DNA of 64,000 nucleotides, from positions 496,001 through 560,000 of the forward strand of contig JADJJY010000003.1 of assembly GCA_016706275.1 (NCBI GenBank). Reading direction: 5' to 3'. The translations under genes and the position numbers were made by a program. Below are positions 33,839 through 43,400 of this stretch, piece by piece. This DNA is from Chloracidobacterium sp. GTDB taxonomy: Bacteria > Acidobacteriota > Blastocatellia > Pyrinomonadales > Pyrinomonadaceae. The notes beneath the pieces are model-generated. The model was not told the DNA's origin. It searched no databases and worked only from the letters and a program-made list of their open reading frames with translations. The first letter of the stretch is position 1; each line of letters starts with the position of its first letter.

Positions 33839-34798
33839 TCACTTTGATGAGTCAATAAACCACTCAATAAACTTTGGTATGCCGTCTGCGATCTTCGTTG
33901 TCGGGTTGTAACCAAGCAGCTCTCTTGATTTCGAAATATCCGCAAACGTAATTGGCACATCGCCGGGCTGCATCGGCTGGTGGTCGATTATCGCGTGCAT
34001 GTCTAGGCTGCGTTCGAGCAGCGAGATAAGCTCTCTCAGCTCAATAGTTTGCGATTCGCCTAGGTTAAAGATCTCGTATTGTGTGCGGTCGTAGTCGATC
34101 GCCGCACGCACGCCTTGGATAATGTCTTCGATGTATGTGTAATCCCGCCGGGCGGAACCGTCGCCAAACATCTGTATCGGCTTTTCGTCGGCGATCAGCT
34201 TGGAAAATTTATGTATCGCAAGATCTGGCCGCTGACGCGCTCCATAAACGGTAAAGAACCGCAGACAGACGATCCGCATTCCGTACAGGTGCGAGTATGT
34301 GTGGCAAAGCAGTTCACCCGCAGCCTTGGTTGAGGCATATGGTGAGATCGGCTGGTGGATGCGGTCGTCCTCGGCAAAAGGTACCTTTGCGTTAATGCCA
34401 TAAACGCTCGACGACGAACCAAAGACAAATTGCTCGACGCCGTGAGCTTTAGCAAGTTCGAGCAGATTCTGCGTGCCGATAATATTCGTCTCGGTGTACA
34501 AGATCGGCTCGGTCAAACTTGGCCGCACGCCTGCACGAGCAGCAAGGTGGACGATCACATCAAACTTATACTCGGCAAAAAGCGCCGCCATCGTCGCCGC
34601 GTCGCGGATGTCAGCATCGACTAGCCGGTAATACGGCGATTTCAGATGCTCGGCAATATTCGCGTGTTTGATCTCAGGCGAATAAAAATCGTTAAAATCG
34701 TCAACGACAGTTATCTGCCAGCCGCCCTCAGCAAATAGCCGGTCAACCAGATGCGACCCGATAAATCCGGCCCCGCCGGTTACTAATATATTCTTCAT
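33839..34798 (-). CDS. NAD-dependent nucleotide-sugar epimerase (UDP-glucuronate 4-epimerase-like)
   Basis: 319 aa from the ATG at 34798. Extended short-chain dehydrogenase: TGGAGFIGSHL (about 7-17), catalytic Tyr154 and Lys158 (SPYASTKAAGE), Ser-rich GSSSSVYG before it, and the substrate-site RFFTVYGARQRPDLA. The latter fits UDP-glucuronate 4-epimerases. It converts a UDP-sugar in the cytoplasm for capsule or O-antigen synthesis, in line with wecB/wecC elsewhere in the window. UDP-GlcNAc 4-epimerase is the alternative. Confidence 0.85.
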   Translation of the reverse strand: MKNILVTGGAGFIGSHLVDRLFAEGGWQITVVDDFNDFYSPEIKHANIAEHLKSPYYRLVDADIRDAATMAALFAEYKFDVIVHLAARAGVRPSLTEPILYTETNIIGTQNLLELAKAHGVEQFVFGSSSSVYGINAKVPFAEDDRIHQPISPYASTKAAGELLCHTYSHLYGMRIVCLRFFTVYGARQRPDLAIHKFSKLIADEKPIQMFGDGSARRDYTYIEDIIQGVRAAIDYDRTQYEIFNLGESQTIELRELISLLERSLDMHAIIDHQPMQPGDVPITFADISKSRELLGYNPTTKIADGIPKFIEWFIDSSK

Positions 34799-34820
34799 AG
34801 AACAAAACAAAAGCAATTTT

Positions 34821-34892
34821 ACCGCAGATGCACGCAGATCAACGGAACATTTATTCTATCCTTATCTGCGTCTATCCGCGTTTATCTGCGGT
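34821..34892. repeat. CGCAGAT-type inverted repeat
   Basis: ACCGCAGAT (34821-34829) and ATCTGCGGT (34884-34892) pair perfectly; further CGCAGAT words, ATCTGCG and ATCCGCG lie between. It fills the gap between the RDD gene and the epimerase gene. Confidence 0.75.
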
Positions 34893-34901
34893 TAATTCTG
34901 C

Positions 34902-35753
34902 TTAGTTCAAAAACCGTTGTTTCGCGTGAAAACGGTGGAGTATCTCTTCGAGAAAACCCTCGTAGGTAAAATTTTCCATCTCGAATGTCGGCTTGAGCTT
35001 ATACATCAGCGGCAGAGCGATGCGCCATGCCATCCATAACCGTTGGCGGTCGGTCAGGTCCCAGCGGCGGCGCAAAAAACTCTCGACAACCTCGACTTCC
35101 CTTTCGTTGAGCAAAGCGACATTTGCGCTCGTCTCCGTCTGTTTCTGCACGCGAGTAAAAGCCACGTCCGTGATCCGCGTCGAAAAAGTCTCGGCAAATG
35201 TCGGAGCCTCGCCCTCGCGTTCGCGGACAACGACCGTGCCGGCAAAAATATCGCCGACGCGTTGGTCGCGGTTGCTCAGAAATATGACGATCAGCCCGAT
35301 CGAATAGACCGGCAGGATAAATCCGGGCACCGCGTCGCATATCCGCAGCAGGTTGCGGGCGATCGCTTCCCAGAGTGTCAGCGGACGGCCGTCTTCGCGA
35401 ATAACGCGGAGCTTCATCAACCGCTTTCCCGGCGTCTGCCCGTTCCACAGCCATTCGAAAACGATAAAATAGCCGGCAAACACGAGAAACAGAATGATGA
35501 TCATCAGAGCGATCGTCCATTTTGGTGCCTCGGAAAACAGCTTGTCCGGAGCGTCGGCGATGTCGTTCGAGTTATATCCCGCAATGCTCAGAAAAAACCA
35601 CGCGATCAGGATTATCGACAAATACTGAATAAAATGATCGATCGCGACCGCCAAAAACCGGTTACCGATCGACGCGAGAGCAAACTCCAGCGGCACGCGC
35701 TCGGGCGTTTCGATGATCAGGCTCTCTTCGGTTTCGATTATGTGCCGTGACAT
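34902..35753 (-). CDS. RDD-family membrane protein
   Basis: 283 aa. The RDD domain covers residues 20-185: ASIGNRFLAVAIDHFIQYL with the conserved R/D pair, three transmembrane helices, and GQTPGKRLMKLRVIREDGRPLTLWEAIARN (as GQTPGKRLMKLRV and LWEAIARNLLR). A helical C-terminal extension (about 210-283) carries no known domain. RDD proteins are thought to be ion or small-solute transporters, and in this phylum are often linked to DUF4129/DUF58 loci, though here it stands alone. Confidence 0.85.
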   Translation of the reverse strand: MSRHIIETEESLIIETPERVPLEFALASIGNRFLAVAIDHFIQYLSIILIAWFFLSIAGYNSNDIADAPDKLFSEAPKWTIALMIIILFLVFAGYFIVFEWLWNGQTPGKRLMKLRVIREDGRPLTLWEAIARNLLRICDAVPGFILPVYSIGLIVIFLSNRDQRVGDIFAGTVVVREREGEAPTFAETFSTRITDVAFTRVQKQTETSANVALLNEREVEVVESFLRRRWDLTDRQRLWMAWRIALPLMYKLKPTFEMENFTYEGFLEEILHRFHAKQRFLN

Positions 35754-35800
35754 TTCAGTATTGAACAGAGTCTTTGACTATGTGCGTTGTCTTCGTCAAT

Positions 35801-35981
35801 TGCCACTAGCTTTAGCTAGTGGATAGCGTCAAAACAAATCAGCGGCTTTAGCCGAATTCCTGAATTCAAATTTGCTTATTGCTTAAGCCTAATTTAGCAG
35901 AACCTATAAGGAATTCAATACACTATTCGGCTAAAGCCTTGCCCCTAAACCAACTTAACCACTAGCTAAAGCTAGTGGCAA
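35801..35981. repeat. CCACTAGC composite palindromic element, copy 1
   Basis: CCACTAGCTTTAGCTAGTGG (35803-35822) and CCACTAGCTAAAGCTAGTGG (35959-35978) form the ends; inner CGGCTTTAGCCG (35843-35854) and CGGCTAAAGCC (35928-35938) mirror each other. The whole is a nested inverted repeat of about 180 nt, with the same plan as 62337-62472. It occupies most of the gap between the RDD and kinase genes. Confidence 0.88.
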
Positions 35982-35996
35982 TTTATCAGAGCAATG

Positions 35997-38621
35997 TCAT
36001 CTTTTTGTCACGATGCCCTGCCAGTTTACGAGTACGGTTACGGGTTGGGTGTCGGCTACGGGGTCTTTCTTCTGTTCGGTCACAAAGAAACGCGATCCGT
36101 CGCGGGTTGCGTCATAACTCGCCCGGGTTCCAATGCCGCTACCGGGTAAGATCGTGGTTTTGAAAAGTGCCTTGGGCGTCCCGACCTTGAGTACGCCGCC
36201 CGTTTCCTCGACCGTGACCGACATCAGACTGCCGTCCGGGGCAACAAAATAAAGCTCGCGGCCGTCACGCCGCCATCGCGGCTGGACGCCGCCAATGTCG
36301 CCCGAAATGCGCATTTTCTGGCCGCCATTCGGAAAGGCTTCGATGAAGATGATCTTGTCGCTTTCCGAATTCTCGGAATAAGCATAAGCCAGCCAACGCT
36401 CATCGGGCGACAGTGCCGGCTGCGTTTCGTTCCCCGGTGACTGGGCAAAATACGTTTCCTCGCCATTCGATGACTGGATGAAAATGTCCCGGTTTCCGTC
36501 CCTAATCTTGAAACCGAGGGCCCGGCCGTCACTGATCATCTGGGTCACTTGACCCGTTAATTCAATGACCGTTCGTTCGGGTCCACCGTTCAGAGGCTTT
36601 TCTACTACACCAACAGAACCCTTCAAAAATAAAACCGCACTACCGTCGGATTTCCACATCGGCGAAAACGCAAAGGTCGGCTTTCCCGAGGCGAACATCC
36701 GCCCGGTTCCGCGCGCCGCGTCAAACAACCAGATGTCTGCGTCGCGTCCCAGAGCTATCATCGAATCATCAGGAGAAAGTAACGGGTTGTTCCAGAGGCC
36801 GGGTTCACCTACGGCCGTGCGGGTGCCGTCCCGCGAATACCAGGCGATCTCACGCTGTTCCACGATCTGCCTTCGAAATGCTATCAGCCCGTTTGCGGCC
36901 ACGCTAAAATTCGTGCCAGTGTAAGAATTGAGGCAGCAAATTTCCGCGATCTTTATCGGCTCGCCCGAAAGCTTGAATGACTCGGGGTTAAAGGCTTGGG
37001 CCTTTAGCCCGTCGGGAGAGTTAAAAAAGAGATAGCCGTCGGAGTACTTAGGCTCGGCCGCTTCGGCCGGAATCTCTTTGACCTCGCCCGACTCAAGATC
37101 CCCGACGGAAATGCCTTCCCGCTCGGTATTGCCAAAGAGGAAATGTCTGCCGTTGGGTAAAAAGAATGGCCTGAATCCTTTGTGCGGCAGGTCCGAGGGG
37201 AGTGATCTGCCATCGGCGTTGACGCGTTTTAGCGGCACGCCATTTTCGCTCGCAAAAACGATCACGCCGCTGGAATTCCATGTACCTCCCTTTCTTTGTC
37301 CGAACACGTCGCAGATCACTCGCGTCCGTCCGGTAGCGAGGTTGATCGCTCGAAGACGCTCATTCGTAAAATAGGCTATCTCGGCCCCGTCCGGCGACCA
37401 GAACGGCCCGACCGCACCTTCAGAATCCGCGACCATTTGAGTCTCACCCGTCGCCAGCATCCGCAGCCATAAATATGGCTTTTTCAGCTCTTGTTCAGCC
37501 GTAAAAGCCAGCCGCGAACCATCCGGCGAAAGAGCGCTGGTCGGTCTCGTCGTCCAGCCCTGCGGACCCGCAACGTCGAGCGAGACAAATGGCGGCGGTG
37601 CCGATCCCGGCCTGAGCAATACCCACGCGCCAAACGAGATCAAGATCAGGGTCGATAACCCGGCGGCGATCCATGGAATCCGAGCTTTCCAAGGCGACCT
37701 GTCGTTTTCAGGACCGATCGCACTGACAGCCGCCGTCATATTGCTCCCCGACGAACTCGTCGGAGCGGAGAGCGACTCGAGAGCGAATCCCAGATCGTGT
37801 GCGGAATGAAAGCGGCGTTCAGGTTTCTTTTCGAGACAACGGCGAACTATCCGTTCCAACGCCGGGCTGATGTTCGGGTTCGATTCCGTCATTTCCGGGG
37901 GCTCTTCTTTGACGATCGCCGACATCGTCTCAGCCAGCGATTCCTCCTGAAACGCCCGCCGGCCCGTGATCATCTCGTAAAGGATCAAACCAAACGAAAA
38001 GATGTCCGAACGGTGATCGGTCAAACTCCCGCGAACCTGCTCCGGCGACATATACCCGACCGTGCCCATGACGACGCCGGGATTTGTGAGTGCTTTGCGC
38101 GTTGCATCTTCGTTGCCAGTCTGGCCGCCCGCTGACGCAGGCGGTTCTGACAATTTGGCCAAACCAAAATCAAGGATCTTAACGCGTTCGTCTTTCGTGA
38201 TGAACAAGTTTTCAGGCTTCAGATCGCGGTGGACAATACCTTTCTCATGCGCAGCGGATAAGCCGCTGACAATTTGTTGAGCATACTCCGTCACCTTTCG
38301 CAGTGGTATCGGACCTTCGTCCAGACGCTGGCGGAGTTCCTCGCCTTCGAGTAGCTCAGCGACGATGAACGGCGAGCCGTCGTGTTCGCCGATGTCAAAA
38401 ACGGTCAGGATATTCGGGTGATTGAGCGCAGACGTAGCCTTTGCTTCCTGCTCGAAACGCCGCAGACGATCGTCGTCTTTCGAGAGATCGGACGGGAGCA
38501 CTTTGATCGCCACTTCACGATCAAGCCGGGAATCATGGGCTTTGTACACCTCGCCCATACCGCCCGCACCGATAGAAGAAATTATCTTGTAATACGATAG
38601 ATTTTCGCCGGATTTTAACAT
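35997..38621 (-). CDS. Serine/threonine protein kinase with C-terminal PD40/TolB-like propeller
   Basis: 874 aa from the ATG at 38621, chosen because the kinase begins right after it. Hanks-type kinase (about 10-270): GAGGMGEVY glycine loop, Lys40, Glu59, HRDLKPEN with Asp133, DFG at 151-153, and MSPEQVRG. A single transmembrane helix follows near residues 315-335 (WIAAGLSTLILISFGAWVLL), then a beta-propeller of WD40-like PD40 repeats (for example ALSPDGSRLAFT, FWSPDGAEIAY, LLSPDDSMIAL, ALSPDERWLAYAYS). This PknB-like receptor architecture is common in Acidobacteriota. Ligand and targets are unknown. Confidence 0.95.
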   Translation of the reverse strand: MLKSGENLSYYKIISSIGAGGMGEVYKAHDSRLDREVAIKVLPSDLSKDDDRLRRFEQEAKATSALNHPNILTVFDIGEHDGSPFIVAELLEGEELRQRLDEGPIPLRKVTEYAQQIVSGLSAAHEKGIVHRDLKPENLFITKDERVKILDFGLAKLSEPPASAGGQTGNEDATRKALTNPGVVMGTVGYMSPEQVRGSLTDHRSDIFSFGLILYEMITGRRAFQEESLAETMSAIVKEEPPEMTESNPNISPALERIVRRCLEKKPERRFHSAHDLGFALESLSAPTSSSGSNMTAAVSAIGPENDRSPWKARIPWIAAGLSTLILISFGAWVLLRPGSAPPPFVSLDVAGPQGWTTRPTSALSPDGSRLAFTAEQELKKPYLWLRMLATGETQMVADSEGAVGPFWSPDGAEIAYFTNERLRAINLATGRTRVICDVFGQRKGGTWNSSGVIVFASENGVPLKRVNADGRSLPSDLPHKGFRPFFLPNGRHFLFGNTEREGISVGDLESGEVKEIPAEAAEPKYSDGYLFFNSPDGLKAQAFNPESFKLSGEPIKIAEICCLNSYTGTNFSVAANGLIAFRRQIVEQREIAWYSRDGTRTAVGEPGLWNNPLLSPDDSMIALGRDADIWLFDAARGTGRMFASGKPTFAFSPMWKSDGSAVLFLKGSVGVVEKPLNGGPERTVIELTGQVTQMISDGRALGFKIRDGNRDIFIQSSNGEETYFAQSPGNETQPALSPDERWLAYAYSENSESDKIIFIEAFPNGGQKMRISGDIGGVQPRWRRDGRELYFVAPDGSLMSVTVEETGGVLKVGTPKALFKTTILPGSGIGTRASYDATRDGSRFFVTEQKKDPVADTQPVTVLVNWQGIVTKR

Positions 38622-38761
38622 GTTTTGCGTTCGGAAATTATAGCATTGTAACAGGAAAAACCGGCCTATTATCAACCCCGAAAATTTGCTTGCAAATGAA
38701 ACAAGGTTAGTGCTTGGCAATCAAGAGCGGCGTTCTCTATACTGTCTGTGGGAGATAGGAT

Positions 38762-39271
38762 TTGAAAACCGAATTACATCGAGGTGAAATATCGGCTGAG
38801 GGCTTTCGCTTTTGCGTGGTCGTGAGCCGTTGGAATCACGAGCTGACCGACAAACTCGCGAGCGGGGCCGTCGAGGCACTCACCGAACGCGGCGTTGCCG
38901 AAGATGCCATCGAGACACTTTATGTGCCCGGAGCTTTTGAGCTGCCGGTCGCATGTCTTAAGGCCGCTAAGACGGGTAAGTTTGACGCCGTCATCGCTCT
39001 CGGCGTGGTCATTCGCGGCGACACGCCGCATTTTGATTACGTCGCCGGACAGGCCGCAAGCGGTATTTTGCAGGCATCGATGCAGACAGGCATCCCGGTA
39101 ATGTTTGGCGTGATCACTGCAGACACCATGCAGCAGGCGCTTGAACGCACCGGCGAAAAGTCCGATAACAAGGGGTACGAGGCGGCACTGTCCGCCGTCG
39201 AAATGGTCAGCCTTTTTCGCGATATGGATCGTGCAAATGCTGACGTAAGGTTTTTTCCGCATGTCGCTTGA
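38762..39271 (+). CDS. ribH: 6,7-dimethyl-8-ribityllumazine synthase
   Basis: 169 aa, TTG start after GGGAGATAGGA. Conserved features: VVSRWNHELTDKL (ribitylaminouracil site), VPGAFELP, and GVVIRGDTPHFDYVAG with the catalytic His90. It condenses 5-amino-6-ribitylaminouracil with 3,4-dihydroxy-2-butanone 4-phosphate, the penultimate step of riboflavin synthesis, as an icosahedral or pentameric cytoplasmic enzyme. Its 3' end overlaps nusB by 11 nt, the common ribH-nusB arrangement. Confidence 0.96.
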   Translation: MKTELHRGEISAEGFRFCVVVSRWNHELTDKLASGAVEALTERGVAEDAIETLYVPGAFELPVACLKAAKTGKFDAVIALGVVIRGDTPHFDYVAGQAASGILQASMQTGIPVMFGVITADTMQQALERTGEKSDNKGYEAALSAVEMVSLFRDMDRANADVRFFPHVA

Positions 39272-39749
39272 AAAGGTAGAGAAAAGTTCGGGAACACGGC
39301 ACAAGGCCCGCGAGTGCGCCCTGCAGATGCTCTTTGCGTCTGACCTCGTCCATAACGACTGCGAAACGCTCGTTGCATCCTATTGGAACGAGCTCGGCGA
39401 CACCGCCATCGACGATAAGACCCGCGAATTTGCCAACCGACTAGCTTGCGGAACACTAAAAAACGTTGAGGCGATCGACGAACTCATCCGCACCCGTGCC
39501 CAGCACTGGCGGATCGAGCGAATGGCGATAGTTGACCGCAACGTGTTGAGGCTCGCGGTGTTTGAATTCTTGCATCAGGACACGCCAAACGGTGTCGCGA
39601 TCAACGAAGCACTCGAAGTCGCCCGCAGATTTTCGACCTACGAAGCAACGCAGTTTATAAACGGTATCCTCGACGCCATCCGGCTCGATATCGAAGGCGA
39701 CGGAGCCGCACCCGATGTTCAGGAAAAATCACAAGCCTCGTCCATTTAA
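39261..39749 (+). CDS. nusB: Transcription antitermination factor NusB
   Basis: 162 aa. All-helical NusB fold with KARECALQMLFA at the start, FANRLACGTLKNVEAID, and the signature RNVLRLAVFEFLHQDTPNGVAINEALEVARRFSTYEATQFINGILDAI (seen as DRNVLRLAVFEFL and GVAINEALEVARRFS). It binds boxA RNA with S10 (NusE) in rRNA antitermination. Start overlaps the end of ribH. Confidence 0.96.
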   Translation: MSLEKVEKSSGTRHKARECALQMLFASDLVHNDCETLVASYWNELGDTAIDDKTREFANRLACGTLKNVEAIDELIRTRAQHWRIERMAIVDRNVLRLAVFEFLHQDTPNGVAINEALEVARRFSTYEATQFINGILDAIRLDIEGDGAAPDVQEKSQASSI

Positions 39750-39761
39750 CTCAATCTAAAG

Positions 39762-40325
39762 ATGAAGATCGCCGCGATTAGCTCAAGTCTGTTTGTCTTG
39801 ATGCTGGTGCAATCTGCGTTTGCCCAGACGCTGCCGTCAAAGATCCGCGGCTACAAGGTCTATGACGCCAAGGTCGTCGTCACGAACAAAACCGATACGG
39901 GCTACAAAGAAACCGACGCCGACGCGGCTGTAAAACTGACCAATTTTAATCTAGCCGGTGTGGGTCTGAGCGGCGTGATAGTCGAGGTCGGAGCCGATAT
40001 CCTGTCATCTAGCAAGGCGGGCGATGTCGAGTTTATGACGTTTCACGATTTTCGCGTCAACGGCGTTGCTATCAATGTCGAGGAATATAAGCAACCGTTC
40101 TCATTCAAAAAAGCCGAGTCCGTTTCGCTGCCACAACCGGCCCGAATAACGATCAAACCGACGAGCCTTGCTAAGGGAGCCGCCAAAGAGCTGACCGACC
40201 CGAAAAAAGACTGGATCGTCACCGGAACGGTCTTTGTTTTTGGCAAGTTTAAGAAATTTGGTTTCAGCTTCAAACGCGTCGTCCCGGTCAAGATAGACAT
40301 CAAGATCAAAAATCTACTGCAGTAA
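39762..40325 (+). CDS. Hypothetical secreted protein
   Basis: 187 aa. Signal peptide (1-21, cleaved after AFA) and a mature beta-rich domain: KIRGYKVYDAKVVV, FNLAGVGLSGVIVEVGADIL, FRVNGVAINVEEY, and a basic tail VVPVKIDIKIKNLLQ. The pattern vaguely resembles LEA14-type or immunoglobulin-like sandwiches, but no family can be claimed. It starts 12 nt after nusB, so it may be co-transcribed. Confidence 0.6.
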   Translation: MKIAAISSSLFVLMLVQSAFAQTLPSKIRGYKVYDAKVVVTNKTDTGYKETDADAAVKLTNFNLAGVGLSGVIVEVGADILSSSKAGDVEFMTFHDFRVNGVAINVEEYKQPFSFKKAESVSLPQPARITIKPTSLAKGAAKELTDPKKDWIVTGTVFVFGKFKKFGFSFKRVVPVKIDIKIKNLLQ

Positions 40326-40406
40326 CCCGTCCGGCAATATCATAGTTACAGTTTTGGCGCGTTTTGCGTTAAAATTGAGGTTTACCGAGAGGGCATTAAT
40401 TACAAA

Positions 40407-43400
40407 GTGAGCGATAAGACAACCAATTTCAGCGAGTTTATTAAAGAAAGTTTTGGCTCAAACGCCACTTATGTCGAGGGGCTGTTGGAGCGGTACAAGA
40501 CCGACCCAAAGCTGGTCGACGAATCGTGGCAAGCGTATTTTGGCGACCTGTTGAGCGGCGGTTCGCCGACCGCAGAATCTAGCACCGTAAGAATTCAACC
40601 CGCCCAACCGGTGGCAGAGACTCCGGTGCAGCCAAAACCGCCAGTCGCCGTTCCGCTCGCTGCTGATACCGAATCGCGTCCGATCACCGGTGCTGCAAAA
40701 AAGATCGTCGAGAATATGGAACAGAGCCTGACGGTTCCGACCGCGACGAGTTTTCGCACGATTCCGGTCAAGATCCTTGAGGAAAACCGCCGCATCATCA
40801 ACGAACACCTCGCCGCTCAAGGCAAAGGCAAGGTCTCGTTCACGCATATCATCGCCTGGGCGATCATCCAGTCGGTCAAGGCTTATCCGCATCTCAACGT
40901 CGGTTATGGCGTTGTTAACGGTGTGCCGTCGCGGCTCGAACATCAAGACATCAACCTCGGCATCGCCATCGACATTGAGAAGAAAGACGGTTCACGTAAT
41001 CTGCTCGTACCTAATATTAAAGGTGCGAACGCAATGAATTTCGCCGAGTTTTTTGCGGGCTATAACGAAACGGTCAAAAAGGCCCGCGACGGCAAACTCG
41101 AGATCGCCGATTTTCAAGGCACGACCATTTCGCTGACCAATCCGGGCACGATCGGCACCGCCGCCTCGAATCCGCGTCTGATGTCCGGCCAGAGTGCGAT
41201 CATCGCGACCGGTGCGATCGAATATCCGGCCGAGTATTCGGCGATGACCAATGCCGCTCTCTCGTCGATCGGCATCAGCAAGACGGTTACAGTCACGAGC
41301 ACGTACGACCACCGCGTCATTCAGGGAGCCGAGAGTGGTCTCTTTCTCGCTAAGATCCACACGTTTCTGATCGGCAGTGAGCATTTTTACGACCAGATCT
41401 TTGCCGATCTTGAGATCAATTATCCACCGCTCCGTTGGGCCGAAGACAATAACCCATCGCTTTTCGGCGGAGAACGCGAACAGATCGAAAAGCAGGCAAA
41501 CGTTTTGCAGCTCATAAATACTTATCGCGAACGCGGCCATTTGCTGGCTGATATCGACCCGCTCAACATGATCGAGCAGCGAACGTCTGAACTCGACCTC
41601 GAGCATTTCGGATTGACCGTTTGGGATCTCGACCGCGAATTCATCACCGGCGGGTTGCACGGCGAACAAACTGCGACGCTTCGGCGTATTCTCGAAATTC
41701 TGCGAAAGGCATACTGCGGCAAGGTCGGCATCGAATATCGGCACATGGCCAGCAACACGCAAAAAGCGTGGATCCGTGCCCGCGTGCGTGAGCAGTTTGT
41801 TGACACCCAGCCGCTCAGAACTGAGACCAAGATCGAGTTGCTTCAAAAACTGATCGAGGCCGAACAGTTTGAACAGTTTCTGCACAAAAAATATCTCGGC
41901 CAAAAGCGTTTCTCGCTCGAGGGTTGCGAGACGGTCATCCCGATGCTCGACCAGATGGTCGAGGGAGCGTCAGCACGCGGCGTCGATGAGATCTATCTCG
42001 GCATGGCACATCGCGGGCGACTGAATGTGCTGTCAAACATCGTCGGCGACCCCGAAACCGGAGCGATGGCCGAGCGCATCTTCACCGTTTTCGAGGGCAC
42101 CTCGCACCCCGACTTCCCTGCCGACGAGGGTGATGTTAAGTATCACCAGGGCGCGATCGGCAACCGAAAAACCAAGTCCGGACGCGAACTAAAGATCCAG
42201 CTTTCGTGTAACCCGAGCCATCTCGAAACCGTTAATCCGGTGGTCGAGGGTATGGCTCGTGCCCGTCAGGATGAGCTGCGGGATGGCGGCGGATTGAGTC
42301 GACAGGACGCTTATTCGCACGTCTTGCCGCTGCTGCTGCACGGCGACGCGGCGTTTGCCGGACAGGGCGTCGTGATGGAAACGCTCCAGCTTGCCGGCCT
42401 GCCGGGCTATCGTACGGGTGGCACGATCCATCTCGTCATCAATAACCAGATCGGTTTTACGACCTCGCCGGGGTTGAGCCGTAGCTCGATCTATTCGACC
42501 GACGCCGGACATATTACGCAGACGCCGATATTTCACGTCAATGGCGACGACCCTGAGGCCGCCTATCGCGTCGTCCAGATCGCGCTTGATTACCGACGCG
42601 AATTTGATAAAGATGTCGTCATCGACCTAGTTGGATTTCGCCGCCTCGGCCATAACGAGGGCGACGAACCCAGTTACACCCAACCCGTGATGTATGCTCG
42701 CGTAAAGGCCCATCCGGGCACTCGCCATCTCTACGCACAGCAACTGATCCGCGAAGCCGTCATCACCGACGAAGCATTGACCGCGATGACCGACAAGGTC
42801 GTCGAAAAATACGAGGGTATCCTCGCTCGAGCCAAAGATATCGCCGCGAAAAAACCGGCCAAAGCGAGCCTGGCAGCACATGCTGTCGATGAGGACGGTT
42901 CAGCAGTGCTCGAAACCGGTGTCTCGTCAGCGACGCTCAAGCAGGTGTCCGAAAAGATCTCGCTTGTGCCCGAAAACTTTCATATCAATCCAAAAATGGT
43001 CGGCCAACTCGCCCGCCGTGCCAAAATGGGTGACGGCGAAGTGCCAATGGACTGGGCATTTGGCGAAGCGATGGCGATCGGTTCGCTCGTTCTCGAAGGT
43101 CTGCCTGTCCGGTTTAGCGGACAAGACTCTGGCCGGGGCACATTTTCACAGCGGCACGCCAATATGTATGACACGCTGACCGGTGACCGCTGGGCTCCGC
43201 TCAACGAGTTGCAGAGCGAAGCAAATCCAAATGCACGCGCCTACATTTTTGACAGCTCGTTGTCGGAATACGGCGTGCTTGGTTTTGAATACGGTTATTC
43301 GGTCATGGCGCAGGATCATCTCGTCGCGTGGGAGGCCCAGTTTGGCGATTTTTCGAACGGAGCACAGATCATGATCGACCAGTACATCTCGTCGAGCGAG

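Noticed and set aside
35043..35750. 235-aa plus-strand frame opposite the RDD gene
   Set aside because: Shadow of the RDD coding strand, which has clear domain motifs.
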